64,000 bases of DNA, taken from Nonomuraea wenchangensis. GTDB taxonomy: Bacteria; Actinomycetota; Actinomycetes; Streptosporangiales; Streptosporangiaceae. Position 1 is the stretch's first letter. The number at the start of each line of letters is the position of its first letter. Location of the stretch: the NCBI RefSeq assembly GCF_900111685.1, contig NZ_FOHX01000005.1:620001-684000 (forward strand), given 5' to 3'. Positions 7,652 through 17,312 of this stretch are shown in pieces. The position numbers and the translations under genes were made by a program. The notes beneath the pieces were generated by a model. It saw nothing but the letters and a program-made list of their open reading frames with translations. It did not search any database and was not told the DNA's origin.

Positions 7652-9457
7652 GTGGCCCGACCGACCAGCCGCCACAGCCGACCAGGGCGCACGCTCCTGG
7701 TGCTGCTGGCGTTTATCCTCGCCATGGGCGCGACGATGTTCCTGCAGAAGGCGTTCACGCCGAAGCTGGGGCTCGATCTCGCCGGCGGAACGACGGTGAC
7801 TCTGTCTCCGGTGACTCTCAACAACGCGAGTCCTCCGGAGGAGATCCTTGACCGTGCGGTCAACATCATCCGCGACCGGGTCAACGGCACCGGCATCTCC
7901 GACGCGGAGGTCGCCAAGTCCGGCGACAACATCATCATCTCCATCCCCGGCGTCGGGCAGAGCGAGGCCATCAAGCTGGTCGCCACCACCGCGGAGCTGC
8001 GCTTCCGCCAGGTGCTCGCGATGGAGGCCACGCAGATCCCGCAGGACCTCGCGACCAACGCCCCCTCCCCGAGCGCCGCTCCGTCGGCGACGGGGACGGG
8101 CGTGCCGTCGACGCAGCCGTCCCAGCCCCGCTCCTCCCGGTCGGCCGGCCCGGCGCCCAGCGCCTCGCCCACCGGCAAAGCCCTGTCGTCGGCGCTGACC
8201 GCGCCGACCCCGAGCGCCTCCGCGCCGGCCGAACCGTCGGCCACGCGGAGCGCCCAGGGCCAGAACGACAAAGGCGCCAAGCAGAACGCCGGCGCCACGC
8301 CGAGCGCGTCGCCGTCGCAGCAGGCGAGCACCCCGCCCGCCCAGGAGCAGAACCAGGGCGTCAACCCCGAGGGCATCGACCCGGCGGTGCTGGCCCAGTT
8401 CAACAAGCTCAACTGCGCCGACCCGGCCAACCGCGGCCAGGGCGTCCAGGACGACCCCAACAAGCAGTACGCCGGCTGCGAGGCCGACGGCAGCTACAAG
8501 TACGTCCTCGACGTAGCCAAGGTCGTCGGCACCGACATCGACACCGCCAGCGCCGGCATCCGCCAGGGCACCACCGAGTGGGTCGTCCAGCTCGACTTCA
8601 AGAGCAAGGGCGCGGGCGCCTGGGCCGACCTCACGCAGAAGGCTTACAACTCGCAGGACCCGCGCAACAAAGTGGCGGTCGTCCTCGACGGCGTGGTCAT
8701 CACCGCGCCCAACATCATCAGCCCGATCCCGGGCGGCCGGGCCGAGATCACCGGCGGCTTCGACCAGGCCAGCGCCACCACCCTGGCCGACCAGCTCAAG
8801 TACGGCGCGCTGCCGCTGAAGTTCAACCGCAGCTCCATCGACACCGTCTCCTCGACGCTCGGCCAGGACCAGCTCAAAGGAGGTCTGATCGCCGGCGTCA
8901 TCGGTCTGGCGCTCGTGGTGATCTACTCCATGCTCTACTACCGGGGCCTCGGCATCGTGGCGGTCCTGAGCCTCGTGGTGGCGACGATCATCACGTACTG
9001 CTCGGTGGTCGTGCTCGGCCACAACGCCAACTTCCGGTTGTCGCTGCCGCACATCATCGGCCTGGTGGTCTCGATCGGCATCACCGCCGACTCCTTCATC
9101 GTCTACTTCGAACGCATACGTGACGAGATGAAAGAGGGCCACCGCACCTTGCGGGCGGCCGTCGAGGTGGCCTGGGTCCGCGCCCGGCGTACGATCCTCA
9201 TCGCCGACGCCGTCATGTTCATCGCCGCGATCGTGCTGTACTTCCTGGCGGTGGGCGGTGTGGCCGGGTTCGCCTTCGCGATGGGCCTGACCACGCTCAT
9301 CGACATCGTGGTGGTGTTCCTGTTCACCAAGCCGTTCATCGCCCTGCTGGCGAGGCTGAAGTTCTTCGCCAAGGGCCATCCGCTGTCCGGGCTCGACGCC
9401 GAACGCATGAGCGACGCCACCGGCGGCGCCCGCCCGACCACCCCGCTGGAGGCCTGA
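7652..9457 (+). CDS. secD: Protein translocase subunit SecD
   Basis: The protein has 601 residues. The first membrane helix is near 12-32, then the periplasmic P1 region (LGLDLAGGTTVTLSPV, the SecD D1 motif). Five more helices occupy the C-terminal third, with GLVVSIGITADSFIVYFERI in the RND-like core. SecD/F use the proton motive force to complete export. Residues about 135-250 are a Ser/Pro/Ala/Gln-rich insertion inside P1, absent from E. coli SecD but seen as variable linkers in actinobacteria. GTG start; weak Shine-Dalgarno, likely coupled to yajC. secF starts 1 bp after the stop. Confidence 0.97.
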   Translation: MARPTSRHSRPGRTLLVLLAFILAMGATMFLQKAFTPKLGLDLAGGTTVTLSPVTLNNASPPEEILDRAVNIIRDRVNGTGISDAEVAKSGDNIIISIPGVGQSEAIKLVATTAELRFRQVLAMEATQIPQDLATNAPSPSAAPSATGTGVPSTQPSQPRSSRSAGPAPSASPTGKALSSALTAPTPSASAPAEPSATRSAQGQNDKGAKQNAGATPSASPSQQASTPPAQEQNQGVNPEGIDPAVLAQFNKLNCADPANRGQGVQDDPNKQYAGCEADGSYKYVLDVAKVVGTDIDTASAGIRQGTTEWVVQLDFKSKGAGAWADLTQKAYNSQDPRNKVAVVLDGVVITAPNIISPIPGGRAEITGGFDQASATTLADQLKYGALPLKFNRSSIDTVSSTLGQDQLKGGLIAGVIGLALVVIYSMLYYRGLGIVAVLSLVVATIITYCSVVVLGHNANFRLSLPHIIGLVVSIGITADSFIVYFERIRDEMKEGHRTLRAAVEVAWVRARRTILIADAVMFIAAIVLYFLAVGGVAGFAFAMGLTTLIDIVVVFLFTKPFIALLARLKFFAKGHPLSGLDAERMSDATGGARPTTPLEA

Positions 9458-9458
9458 G

Positions 9459-10460
9459 ATGGGACTCGCGCGTCGCCTCTACCGGGGCGAGATCGACGTC
9501 GACTTCGTCGGCAAGTGGAGGCTCTGGTACAGCCTGTCGGGCGCGCTGCTGCTCGTCTCGATCATCGGGCTGCTGCTCAACGGGCTCAACCTGGGCGTGG
9601 AGTTCAGAGGCGGCACGGTCTTCTCGTTCAAGACGTCCCAGACCCTCACCGTGGAGCAGGTCCGTGAGGACATCCAGGACGAGGGCGTGCACCAGGTGAT
9701 CGTCCAGTCGGCCGGTGACGGCTGGCGGGTGACCACCGAGACCCTGGAGGAAGGCCACCGGGCCGAGGTGCAGTCCGCCATCGCCAAGGACTTCAACGTC
9801 CCGGCCGGCGACGTCAGCGTGCAGGCCATCGGCGCCACCTGGGGCGGCGAGGTGTCGCAGAAGGCCTGGATCGGCCTCGGCGTGTTCATGCTCGCGATCA
9901 TCCTCTACCTGTCGATGGCGTTCGAGCCGAAGATGGCGCTCGGCGCCATCGTCGCGCTCGTCCACGACCTGGTCATCACGGCGGGCATCTACGCCTGGTC
10001 GGGCTTCGAAGTGACGCCGGCGACGCTGCTGGGCTTCCTGACCATCCTCGGTTACTCGCTCTACGACGCGGTCGTGGTGTTCGACATGATCAAGGAGGTC
10101 ACGGCCAAGCTGGGGCACACGTCGAAGATGACGTACTCGATGGCGGCCAACAACGCGCTCAACCACACGCTGATCCGGTCGCTCAACACCTCGCTGGTCG
10201 CGATCCTGCCGGTGGCGGCGATCCTGTTCATCGGCACCACGCTGCTCGGCGCGGGCACGCTGAAGGACCTCTCGCTGGCCCTGTTCGTGGGCATGGTCGT
10301 CGGCACCTACTCCTCGCTGTGCGTGGCGACGCCGCTGCTGGTCACGCTGAAGGAGCGCGAGCCGAAGTACCAGGCCATCGCCAAGCGGCTGGCCTCCACG
10401 AAGGGCTCGGGCAAAGGGGCGAAGGGCGGGCCCAGAGGCGCTGCGGTAGCCAAGGGCTGA
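9459..10460 (+). CDS. secF: Protein translocase subunit SecF
   Basis: The protein has 333 residues and six membrane helices. The P1 signature is LGVEFRGGTVFSFKTS, and the membrane core includes TILGYSLYDAVVVFDMI and SLNTSLVAILPVAAILFIG. It partners SecD, encoded immediately upstream. The C-terminus is a basic, Gly/Lys-rich cytoplasmic tail. The operon ends here with a strong terminator. Confidence 0.97.
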   Translation: MGLARRLYRGEIDVDFVGKWRLWYSLSGALLLVSIIGLLLNGLNLGVEFRGGTVFSFKTSQTLTVEQVREDIQDEGVHQVIVQSAGDGWRVTTETLEEGHRAEVQSAIAKDFNVPAGDVSVQAIGATWGGEVSQKAWIGLGVFMLAIILYLSMAFEPKMALGAIVALVHDLVITAGIYAWSGFEVTPATLLGFLTILGYSLYDAVVVFDMIKEVTAKLGHTSKMTYSMAANNALNHTLIRSLNTSLVAILPVAAILFIGTTLLGAGTLKDLSLALFVGMVVGTYSSLCVATPLLVTLKEREPKYQAIAKRLASTKGSGKGAKGGPRGAAVAKG

Positions 10461-10487
10461 CCCGCGGCTCCGGCCGTTCGACTCGCC

Positions 10488-10520
10488 GACGCCCCCGCTC
10501 CCAGGTGGAGCGGGGGCGTC
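10488..10520 (+). terminator. Terminator after secF
   Basis: A perfect 14-bp stem (GACGCCCCCGCTCC / GGAGCGGGGGCGTC) surrounds a 5-nt loop, 27 bp after the secF stop. There is no T-run, as is common in high-GC actinobacteria. Confidence 0.7.
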
Positions 10521-10721
10521 GCCGTGTCCAGGGTGTCCCGCGGGACGCCCTGGGATGGCAGGGGACGCCGCGGGATGTTCCGGACGGTCCAGGACGTCCC
10601 GCAACGTCCCGGAGGACCTGAGAACGGCCCTGAGCCCCGTCTGGCGCGTTCTGGAGCGGGGGCGCCGACCCACGGATCCGGCGGAGCGCGGTGGGACGGC
10701 CGGCCGGGAGAGCGGGCGGAC

Positions 10722-10798
10722 GGGATCGATGGTCCGGGGGGAGAGGGCGGCAGGACCGATGGTCCGGGGAGCGGGCGGGCGGGATCGATGGTCCGGGT
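10722..10798. repeat. Three ~30-bp repeats with GGAYCGATGGTCCGG core before apt
   Basis: Copies at 10722, 10752 and 10781 share GGAYCGATGGTCCGGG. The middle copy is a palindrome (GGACC-GAT-GGTCC). The 406-bp secF-apt gap otherwise contains the secF terminator and a GTCCCGCGGGAC-type GC-rich stretch near 10540-10620. The repeats could be operators or just a minisatellite. Confidence 0.6.
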
Positions 10799-10810
10799 GA
10801 GGGCCGGAAT

Positions 10811-10825
10811 GCACCATCATGGTGC
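10811..10825. promoter_or_regulatory. Perfect 15-bp palindrome upstream of apt
   Basis: GCACCAT-C-ATGGTGC lies 41 bp before the apt ATG. Arms are 7 bp and perfect. It could be a dimeric repressor site or a hairpin in the apt leader. Confidence 0.4.
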
Positions 10826-10866
10826 CGGGCCTCCGGCCGCCGGCGGAGACAAGCGAGGGAGACGGC

Positions 10867-11385
10867 ATGAGCGAGCTGAGCACGATGATCCTTGACCGGA
10901 TCAGGGACGTCCCCGACTATCCCAAGCCGGGCGTCATGTTCAAGGACATCACTCCGCTCCTCGGCGACCCGGTGGCGATGGCGGCGGTCGTGGACGGACT
11001 GGCCGGCCTGTACGAGGTCGACAAGATCGTCGGCATCGAGGCCCGTGGCTTCATCCTGGCCGCCCCGGTGGCCTACCGCGCGGCCGCCGGCTTCGTCCCC
11101 GTGCGCAAGAAGGGGAAACTGCCCGCCGCCACGCTTGAGGAGTCCTACGATCTGGAGTACGGCTCGGCGACGATCGAGGTGCACCGCGACGCGTTCACCC
11201 CGGGCGACCGGGTCCTGATCGTCGACGACGTGCTGGCCACCGGCGGCACGGCCCAGGCGGCCGTGGAGCTGGTGCGTCGGGCCGGTGGTGAGGTCGTCGG
11301 CATCGCGGTCCTGATGGAGCTGGCATTTCTGGAGGGCCGCGAGCGTTTGGACGGAATACCGGTGCACTCCCTGGTGATCGTCTGA
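10867..11385 (+). CDS. apt: Adenine phosphoribosyltransferase
   Basis: Converts adenine plus PRPP to AMP (purine salvage, cytosol). The 172 residues hold the PRPP-binding motif VLIVDDVLATGGTA and the family N-terminal region RDVPDYPKPGVMFKDITPLL. Start is ATG 10867, preceded by GAGGGAG; an upstream in-frame GTG at 10819 has no such signal and lies in a non-conserved stretch. Position between secF and rel is the standard actinobacterial order. Confidence 0.96.
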   Translation: MSELSTMILDRIRDVPDYPKPGVMFKDITPLLGDPVAMAAVVDGLAGLYEVDKIVGIEARGFILAAPVAYRAAAGFVPVRKKGKLPAATLEESYDLEYGSATIEVHRDAFTPGDRVLIVDDVLATGGTAQAAVELVRRAGGEVVGIAVLMELAFLEGRERLDGIPVHSLVIV

Positions 11386-11420
11386 GCCCGGCCGCCGACG
11401 GCTTGGGTTCGCCACCTGGA

Positions 11421-11489
11421 TACACTGGTGCATCTGGACCCGAGCGTGAGGAGCCATGTGCGTGAGGAGCCATTGCGGGAGGAGTCTGA
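11421..11489 (+). promoter_or_regulatory. rel promoter -10 and leader with duplicated SD-like repeat
   Basis: GGATACACT (TACACT at 11421-11426) is a good -10 box. The leader then carries GCGTGAGGAGCCAT twice (11444-11457 and 11460-11473), 16 bp apart. An ATG at 11456 inside the first repeat opens a 14-codon frame ([14 protein letters not shown]) ending at 11500, overlapping the rel GTG at 11490. rel itself has GGGAGGAG 5 bp upstream. Confidence 0.4.
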
Positions 11490-13781
11490 GTGCCCCGTGA
11501 TGCGGTCGTGCCCGACATAACCGACTCCGGCGGTGCCGAGCCGTCCGGCGCCCCCGCCGCGCGCCGCCGGCGCTTCGGGGGCGGGGCCATGAACCCGGTG
11601 CTGGAGCCGCTGTTCCGTACGGTCCGGGCCACCCATCCCAAGGCCGACCTGCGCGTCATCGAGCGGGCCTATGACGTGGCCGCCTACCACCACCGCGACC
11701 AGAAGCGGAAGTCGGGCGACCCCTACATCACGCACCCGCTGGCCGTGGCCACGATCCTGGCCGAGCTCGGCACCGACGACGAGACGCTGTGCGCGGCGCT
11801 GCTGCACGACACCGTCGAGGACACCGCCTACAGCCTCGACGAGCTGCGCGCCGACTTCGGCGACACCATCGGCTCGCTGGTCGACGGCGTGACCAAGCTC
11901 GACAAGGTCAAGTTCGGCGACGCGGCCCAGGCCGAGACCGTGCGCAAGATGGTCGTGGCGATGTCCCGCGACATCCGCGTGCTGATCATCAAGCTGGCCG
12001 ACCGCCTGCACAACATGCGCACCATGCGCTATCTGCCGGAGCACAAGCGCCACCAGAAGTCCCGCGAGACGCTGGAGATCTTCGCCCCGCTGGCCCACCG
12101 CCTGGGCATGAACACCATCAAGTGGGAGCTTGAAGACCTCGCGTTCGCCATGCTCTACCCCAAGCGCTACGACGAGATCGCGCGCATGGTGTCGGAGCGG
12201 GCCCCGCGCCGCGACCTGTTCCTGCAGGAGGTCATCGAGAAGGTCTCCGGCGACCTGCGCGAGGCGAGGATCCGCGCGGTGGTCAAGGGCCGGCCGAAGC
12301 ACTACTACTCGGTCTACCAGAAGATGATCGCCAGGGACGTCGCCTTCGACGACATCTACGACCTGGTGGGCATCCGCGTCCTCGTCGACACCGTCCGCGA
12401 CTGCTACGCGGCGCTCGGCACCATCCACGCCCGGTGGAACCCGGTGCCTGGACGGTTCAAGGACTACATCGCGATGCCCAAGTTCAACATGTACCAGTCG
12501 CTGCACACGACGGTCATCGGCCCCGAGGGCAAGCCGGTGGAGCTGCAGATCCGCACCCACTCGATGCATCACAGGGCCGAGTACGGCGTCGCCGCCCACT
12601 GGAAGTACAAAGAGGAGGTCGGCGTCGCCGGCGCCGGCGGCAAGGTCAAGCCGGGCAACGACATGGCCTGGCTGCGCCAGCTCCTCGACTGGCAGAAGGA
12701 GACCGCCGACCCTGGCGAGTTCCTGGAGTCGCTGCGCTTCGACCTGTCGGTCTCCGAGGTCTACGTGTTCACCCCGAAGGGCCAGGTCATCGCCCTGCCC
12801 GAGGGGGCGACGCCGGTCGACTTCGCCTACGCGGTGCACACCGAGGTGGGCCACCGCTGCATCGGGGCCCGCGTCAACGGGCGGCTGGTGCCGCTGGAGT
12901 CGCGCCTCGGCAACGGCGACACCGTCGAGATCTTCACCTCCAAGTCGCCGGACGCGGGGCCGTCGCGCGACTGGCTGAAGTTCGTCAAGTCGGGCCGGGC
13001 CCGCAACAAGATCCGGCAGTGGTTCTCGAAGGAGCGCCGCGAGACCGCGATCGAGGCGGGCAAGGAGGCCATCGGCCGGGCCATGCGCAAGCAGGGCCTG
13101 CCGCTGCAGCGGCTGATGTCGGGGGAGTCGCTGCTGGCGCTCGCCCGCGACCTGCGCTACTCGGACGTCTCGGCCCTCTACGCGGCCGTCGGCGAGGGCC
13201 ACATCGCGGCCCAGGCCGTGGTGCAGAAGCTGGTCGCCTCGATCGGCGGTGTCGACAGCGCCGAGGAGGACATCGCCGAGACCTCGCTGCCCACCCGGCT
13301 GCGCGGGCGTCCCCGCGGCGGGGGCGGCGCGGGCGTGGTCGTGGCGGGCGACGCCGACGTGTGGGTGCGCCTGTCGAAGTGCTGCACGCCGGTGCCCGGC
13401 GACGACATCGTCGGCTTCGTCACCCGCGGCCACGGCGTGTCCGTGCACCGTTCGGACTGCACCAACGTCCAGCAGCTCAAGTCGCAGCCCGACCGGCTGG
13501 TGGAGGTGAGCTGGTCGCCCAGCGACGACAGCGTCTTCCTGGTGGCCATCCAGGTCGAGGCGCTGGACCGGCCGCGGCTGCTGTCCGACGTCACCCGCAC
13601 GCTGTCCGACCAGCACGTCAACATCCTGAGCGCCTCGGTCACGACGTCCCGCGACCGGGTGGCGATCAGCAAGTTCACCTTCGAGATGGGCGACCCGAAG
13701 CACCTGGGTCACGTGCTCAAGGCCGTACGCAACATCCAGGGCGTCTTCGACGTCTACCGCGTGAGCGGCGCCGGCGGCTGA
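11490..13781 (+). CDS. rel: Bifunctional (p)ppGpp synthetase/hydrolase Rel
   Basis: Stringent-response enzyme, 763 residues. The N-terminal HD hydrolase has [17 protein letters not shown] and LLHDTVEDT (HDxxED), so it can degrade (p)ppGpp. The synthetase domain has [18 protein letters not shown] and the G-loop [20 protein letters not shown]; the RFKD charge pattern is that of bifunctional Rel rather than mono-functional RelA. A TGS domain ([32 protein letters not shown]), a zinc-finger/CC region with KCCTPVPGD and a C-terminal ACT domain follow. GTG start; the first ~37 residues are a variable extension. Confidence 0.96.
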   Translation: MPRDAVVPDITDSGGAEPSGAPAARRRRFGGGAMNPVLEPLFRTVRATHPKADLRVIERAYDVAAYHHRDQKRKSGDPYITHPLAVATILAELGTDDETLCAALLHDTVEDTAYSLDELRADFGDTIGSLVDGVTKLDKVKFGDAAQAETVRKMVVAMSRDIRVLIIKLADRLHNMRTMRYLPEHKRHQKSRETLEIFAPLAHRLGMNTIKWELEDLAFAMLYPKRYDEIARMVSERAPRRDLFLQEVIEKVSGDLREARIRAVVKGRPKHYYSVYQKMIARDVAFDDIYDLVGIRVLVDTVRDCYAALGTIHARWNPVPGRFKDYIAMPKFNMYQSLHTTVIGPEGKPVELQIRTHSMHHRAEYGVAAHWKYKEEVGVAGAGGKVKPGNDMAWLRQLLDWQKETADPGEFLESLRFDLSVSEVYVFTPKGQVIALPEGATPVDFAYAVHTEVGHRCIGARVNGRLVPLESRLGNGDTVEIFTSKSPDAGPSRDWLKFVKSGRARNKIRQWFSKERRETAIEAGKEAIGRAMRKQGLPLQRLMSGESLLALARDLRYSDVSALYAAVGEGHIAAQAVVQKLVASIGGVDSAEEDIAETSLPTRLRGRPRGGGGAGVVVAGDADVWVRLSKCCTPVPGDDIVGFVTRGHGVSVHRSDCTNVQQLKSQPDRLVEVSWSPSDDSVFLVAIQVEALDRPRLLSDVTRTLSDQHVNILSASVTTSRDRVAISKFTFEMGDPKHLGHVLKAVRNIQGVFDVYRVSGAGG

Positions 13782-13790
13782 GCGGTCTCC

Positions 13791-14882
13791 TCAGCGGGGG
13801 CGCAGGTCGGGGAGGTTGACCACGATCGCCTCCTGGGTGCTGCGCGCGATGACGACCACGGCCTCCCGCTCGGGGTCGGGGTTCTCCTCGCGGTGCGGCA
13901 CGTACGGCGGCACGAACACGTAGTCGCCGGGCCCGGTCTCCAGCCGCACCTCCTCGCCGTCGCGCAGGAACACGAACGACGGCGTGCCGCTGACGACGTA
14001 GATCGCGGTTTCGGAGGCCCCGTGGTGGTGGTCGGCGGAGCGGGTGGCGGGCGCGACGTGCGTCTGGCCCATCCACAGCCGCTCGGAGCCGGCGCTCGCG
14101 CCGCTGACAGCGGCCAGCCGGCGCATGCCGGGACTCTGCGCCGTCTCGGCCGAGAGCGACGCTGCGGGCACGTGACGCAGCGGCCGGTGGAAGGGGTCGC
14201 CCTCGACCCGGTAGCCCTCCCAGAGGCGCCCTCCCGCCCGTTCGAGGACGCCGGAGGCGACGGCGGCCAGGCGGGCGGGGTCGTCGCGGGCGTCCAGCAG
14301 CCGTTCGGCCAGCTCAGGATCGTGTGCCCGCAGCTCCCGCAGCAGCCACTTGCCGCTGCCCTGCCAGCGCCGGCCGAACCCGAGCGCGAGCCGGGCGGTG
14401 TCCTGGACCACCTGCCAGGCGACGAACGCCCGCTCGCCGGGATCGCCCGCGCCCGCGAGGTCGTCCAGCAGGTCGGACAGCACGTAGCGGGCCCGCGCGG
14501 CCTCGCCGTCGCTGAGCCCGCCCGGCCCGGCCGCCAGGCGCTCACCCAGCGCCGCCTGCAGGTCGCTGGCCCGGCCGCCGGTGCGGTCGGTCAGCACCGC
14601 GCCCTCGGCGCACATGCGCGCCAGGCTCGGCTGCCGCCGGTCGAAGTCGCGGTCGAGGTAGGCGCGCAGGCTCGTCTCGCTGTTGACGAACAGCTCGACC
14701 GGCCATCCCCGCCAGCGCAGCGACTCGCGGTAGGGCGTGGGCAGGCCGTCGAGCACCACGACGACGTCGAGGTCGGAGGTGCTGGTGCGGCGCTCGGTGA
14801 GCACGCTGCCGCCGACGAAGGCGTACAAGGCGCCGGGGAACAGCTCCTCGACGAGAGCACGCGCGACACTGACCGGATCCAT
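13791..14882 (-). CDS. Nucleotidyltransferase-cupin fusion protein
   Basis: The protein has 363 residues in one uninterrupted frame. Residues 1-230 are a polymerase-beta-like nucleotidyltransferase: FVGGSVLTERRTSTSDLDVV gives the G-S motif and the D37-x-D39 metal pair, followed by a helical substrate region as in aminoglycoside- or minimal-type enzymes. Residues 237-363 are a complete cupin: SADHHHGASE supplies three His (285-287) and Glu 291, and GDYVFVPPYVPH supplies the last His (about 330). The second half looks like an actinobacterial stand-alone cupin of about 125 residues. The gene converges on rel (9-bp gap). Its function is unknown; the fusion suggests the cupin senses or modifies a small molecule handled by the transferase. 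Confidence 0.8.
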   Translation of the reverse strand: MDPVSVARALVEELFPGALYAFVGGSVLTERRTSTSDLDVVVVLDGLPTPYRESLRWRGWPVELFVNSETSLRAYLDRDFDRRQPSLARMCAEGAVLTDRTGGRASDLQAALGERLAAGPGGLSDGEAARARYVLSDLLDDLAGAGDPGERAFVAWQVVQDTARLALGFGRRWQGSGKWLLRELRAHDPELAERLLDARDDPARLAAVASGVLERAGGRLWEGYRVEGDPFHRPLRHVPAASLSAETAQSPGMRRLAAVSGASAGSERLWMGQTHVAPATRSADHHHGASETAIYVVSGTPSFVFLRDGEEVRLETGPGDYVFVPPYVPHREENPDPEREAVVVIARSTQEAIVVNLPDLRPR

Positions 14883-15012
14883 GCGGTCAGCCTAGATCGC
14901 GGGATGGGCCGCGTGCCGCCCGATTCCCCGTGATCGGGCGGAAAGCAGAGCCGAGCAGGGCCGTGACGCGGCGCTCCGGCCGGATCGGCCGGCGCGCCGC
15001 CCTACCCGCTGG

Positions 15013-16242
15013 TCAGCTGAACTCGGCCAGCGTGCGCTCGGCCTCCTCCAGCCAGGAGCGGCGGGCGATCAGGGCCTCCTCGGCCTCCTTGACGTCCTTG
15101 GCGCGGCCGGCCGCCTGCGCCTTGGACAGCCGCTTCTCCAGCTGCTCGATCGAGGTGCGGAGCTGGTCGACCGTGCTCTGCGCGCGGGCCCTGGCCTCGG
15201 GGTTGGAGCGCTTCCACTCGGCGTCCTCGGCCTTGCGAACGGCCTCGTCCACGCGGCGCAGCCCGCCCTCCAGGCGGTCGCGCTGCTCGCGCGGCACCGG
15301 TCCTGCGGCCTCCCAGCGCTCCAGGAGGTGGCGCAGCGCCCCGCGCGCCGCGCGGGCGTCCGTGACCGGCAGGATCTTCTCCGCCTCGGCCAGCAGCTCC
15401 TCCTTGACCTGCGCGTTGGCGGCCAGCGAGGCGTCGCGCTCGGCGAAGACCGCGGAACGGGCCTGGAAGAACTGGTCCTGGGCGGCCTTGAATCGGCCCC
15501 ACAGCTCGTCCTCGACCTCGCGCGAGGCCCGGCCGGCGCTCTTCCACTGCTGCATCAGCTCGCGGTAGACCGCCGCGGTGGGGCCCCAGTCGGTGGAGCC
15601 GGACAGCGCCTCTGCCTCGGCGACGATGCGCTCCTTGGTCGAGCGCACGCCCTCGCGCTGCTCGTCCAGGCCGGCGAAGTACTGCTTGCGCCGCTTGGCG
15701 AAGGCCGTGCGGGCGGCCGAGAGCCGCTTCCACAGCGCGGCCTCGGTGACCCGGTCGATGCGGTCGGCGGCCTTCCACTCCTCGACGAGCTGGCGCAGCC
15801 GCTCGCCGCCGGACTTCCAGTGGGTGGTCTCGTCCGCGATGCGCTCGGCCTCGGCGACGATGCGCTCCTTGACCGTCCTCGCCTCGGCGCGCGCCTGCTC
15901 GCGGGCCGCCTTGACCTCCTCGCGGCGCTGGGCGACCAGCTCGGTCAGGCCGTCGAGGCGCGCCGTCAGCGCCTGCAGGTCGCCGATCGCGTGGGCGTCG
16001 GCGACCGCCTCGCGCAGCTTGGCGATGCTGGCCTCGGCCTGGGCCGGAGCCAGGTCGGTGCCCCGCACCCGCTGCTCGAGCAGCTGAACCTGGCCCGCCA
16101 GCTCGTCGTACTTGCGATGGAAGTAGGCCAGTGCCTCTTCGGGTTCACCGGCCTGCCAGGAGCCGACGGCCCGTTCTCCCTCAGCCGTACGCACGTAGAC
16201 GGTGCCGTCGTCGTCTACCCGGCCCCACGGGTCGGTGCTCAC
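15013..16242 (-). CDS. DUF349 domain-containing coiled-coil protein
   Basis: The protein has 409 residues and no signal peptide. At least three DUF349 units of about 75 residues are visible, each with a W-K-x-x-x-R/G pattern: THWKSGGERLRQLVEEWKAA, DWGPTAAVYRELMQQWKSAG and a degenerate ARAARGALRHLLERWEAAG. They are rich in Glu/Arg/Ala helix. The last 60 residues form a coiled coil. The start is GTG 16242 because GGGAGGA lies just before it; an in-frame GTG at 16257 would place that signal inside the gene. The function of DUF349 proteins is not established. It is conserved near the actinobacterial ppiase-hisS block. Confidence 0.85.
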   Translation of the reverse strand: MSTDPWGRVDDDGTVYVRTAEGERAVGSWQAGEPEEALAYFHRKYDELAGQVQLLEQRVRGTDLAPAQAEASIAKLREAVADAHAIGDLQALTARLDGLTELVAQRREEVKAAREQARAEARTVKERIVAEAERIADETTHWKSGGERLRQLVEEWKAADRIDRVTEAALWKRLSAARTAFAKRRKQYFAGLDEQREGVRSTKERIVAEAEALSGSTDWGPTAAVYRELMQQWKSAGRASREVEDELWGRFKAAQDQFFQARSAVFAERDASLAANAQVKEELLAEAEKILPVTDARAARGALRHLLERWEAAGPVPREQRDRLEGGLRRVDEAVRKAEDAEWKRSNPEARARAQSTVDQLRTSIEQLEKRLSKAQAAGRAKDVKEAEEALIARRSWLEEAERTLAEFS

Positions 16243-16304
16243 CGTGTCCTCCCGCACTCTCCATCAGACCCTTCGGGACTACTTCGTCCCTAGTTTGTAT
16301 TACG

Positions 16305-17174
16305 TCAGCTCTTGCTGGCGATTGTCACGTCTTTGATTTCCATGGTTTCCTTCGGCGCCCCGGTCCCGTCGCCCATGTCGGCAATGACGCCCGCTTTGTT
16401 CACCTTGTCCAGGATGTCGAGACCCTTCGTGATCGTACCCACTGGGGTGTAATCGGGGGTGAGCTGGATGTCACCGAACACCAGGAAGAACTGGCTTCCC
16501 GTGGTGCCGGGCGCGCTGGTCTTGGCCATCGCCATGACGCCGCGCTTGTACTGGGCTCCGTCGAGGTTCTCCTCGGCCATCACGTAGCCGGGGCCGCCCG
16601 CGCCGTCCTGGCTCTTGCCGTCGGCCTTGGCCGTCGGGTCGCCGCACTGCAGCATGGGGAACTTCTCGCTGCCCAGCCGGTGGCACTTGCTGCCGTCGTA
16701 GTACTTCTTCTTCGCCAGGAACTCCAGCGAGTTGGTCGTGCAGGGGGCCTTGGCGTTGTCGAGCTCGACCACGACGTCGCCCAGGTTGGTCTTGAGCGTC
16801 ATGGTCTTCTTGGCGGGAGTGGTCTTGACCTTCGTCGGCGGCATGCCGACGTCCTTGACCGTGCCGCCTGTGGCGTCCTTGACGTAGTCGCAGGTGCCCG
16901 TGGCCGCGTCGTACGGCTTGGGCCCCGTGCTCGCCGAGGCCGAGGCGGTCTCGGCCGCCGAGGCGCTCGGCGAGGAGGCCGCCTCCGTGCCCGTGCCGCC
17001 GCCGCCCAGGAGCGCGACCGCGGCCACGATTCCGCCGACCACGATCACCACGCCCACGGTCGAGCCGATGATCGCCGTGCGCTTGGCCTTCTGCTCGCGC
17101 TCGAGACGGCGCTGCATCTGCCGCTCGTAGTGCTCACGCGCCAGCTGCTTCTGCCGGTCCTTCCCCGTGGCCAC
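16305..17174 (-). CDS. Membrane-anchored cyclophilin-type peptidyl-prolyl isomerase
   Basis: The N-terminal 32 residues are basic and cytoplasmic (RQKQLAREHYERQMQRRLE), followed by one membrane helix (about 33-56) and a Ser/Ala/Thr-rich linker. The C-terminal cyclophilin domain has CHRLGSEKFPMLQCGDP with the catalytic Arg, and TGSQFFLVFGD. It catalyses prolyl isomerisation outside the membrane, probably for exported proteins. Start is GTG 17174 with GGGAGG 7 bp upstream; an in-frame ATG at 17189 lacks such a signal. Divergent from the metallo-hydrolase-hisS-aspS unit. A paralogue lies at 21043-21939. Confidence 0.92.
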   Translation of the reverse strand: MATGKDRQKQLAREHYERQMQRRLEREQKAKRTAIIGSTVGVVIVVGGIVAAVALLGGGGTGTEAASSPSASAAETASASASTGPKPYDAATGTCDYVKDATGGTVKDVGMPPTKVKTTPAKKTMTLKTNLGDVVVELDNAKAPCTTNSLEFLAKKKYYDGSKCHRLGSEKFPMLQCGDPTAKADGKSQDGAGGPGYVMAEENLDGAQYKRGVMAMAKTSAPGTTGSQFFLVFGDIQLTPDYTPVGTITKGLDILDKVNKAGVIADMGDGTGAPKETMEIKDVTIASKS

Positions 17175-17312
17175 CGCTTTGCCTCCCATAGTCAATCAAC
17201 CAAGGTGGGCGAATCGTATCGGCCAATGGGTAATGATTCGCAGCCCGGCGACCCGCACCGGTACCCTTCGGTTACATTCCCATTGGCTTTTCGACGAGAT
17301 CACCTGAGGCAG

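Noticed and set aside
14930..15568. Plus-strand Ser/Arg-rich frame
   Set aside because: Antisense to the DUF349 gene and of low complexity.
16131..17312. Long N-terminal extension of the metallo-hydrolase frame
   Set aside because: It runs antisense to the cyclophilin gene; the family start is at 17313.
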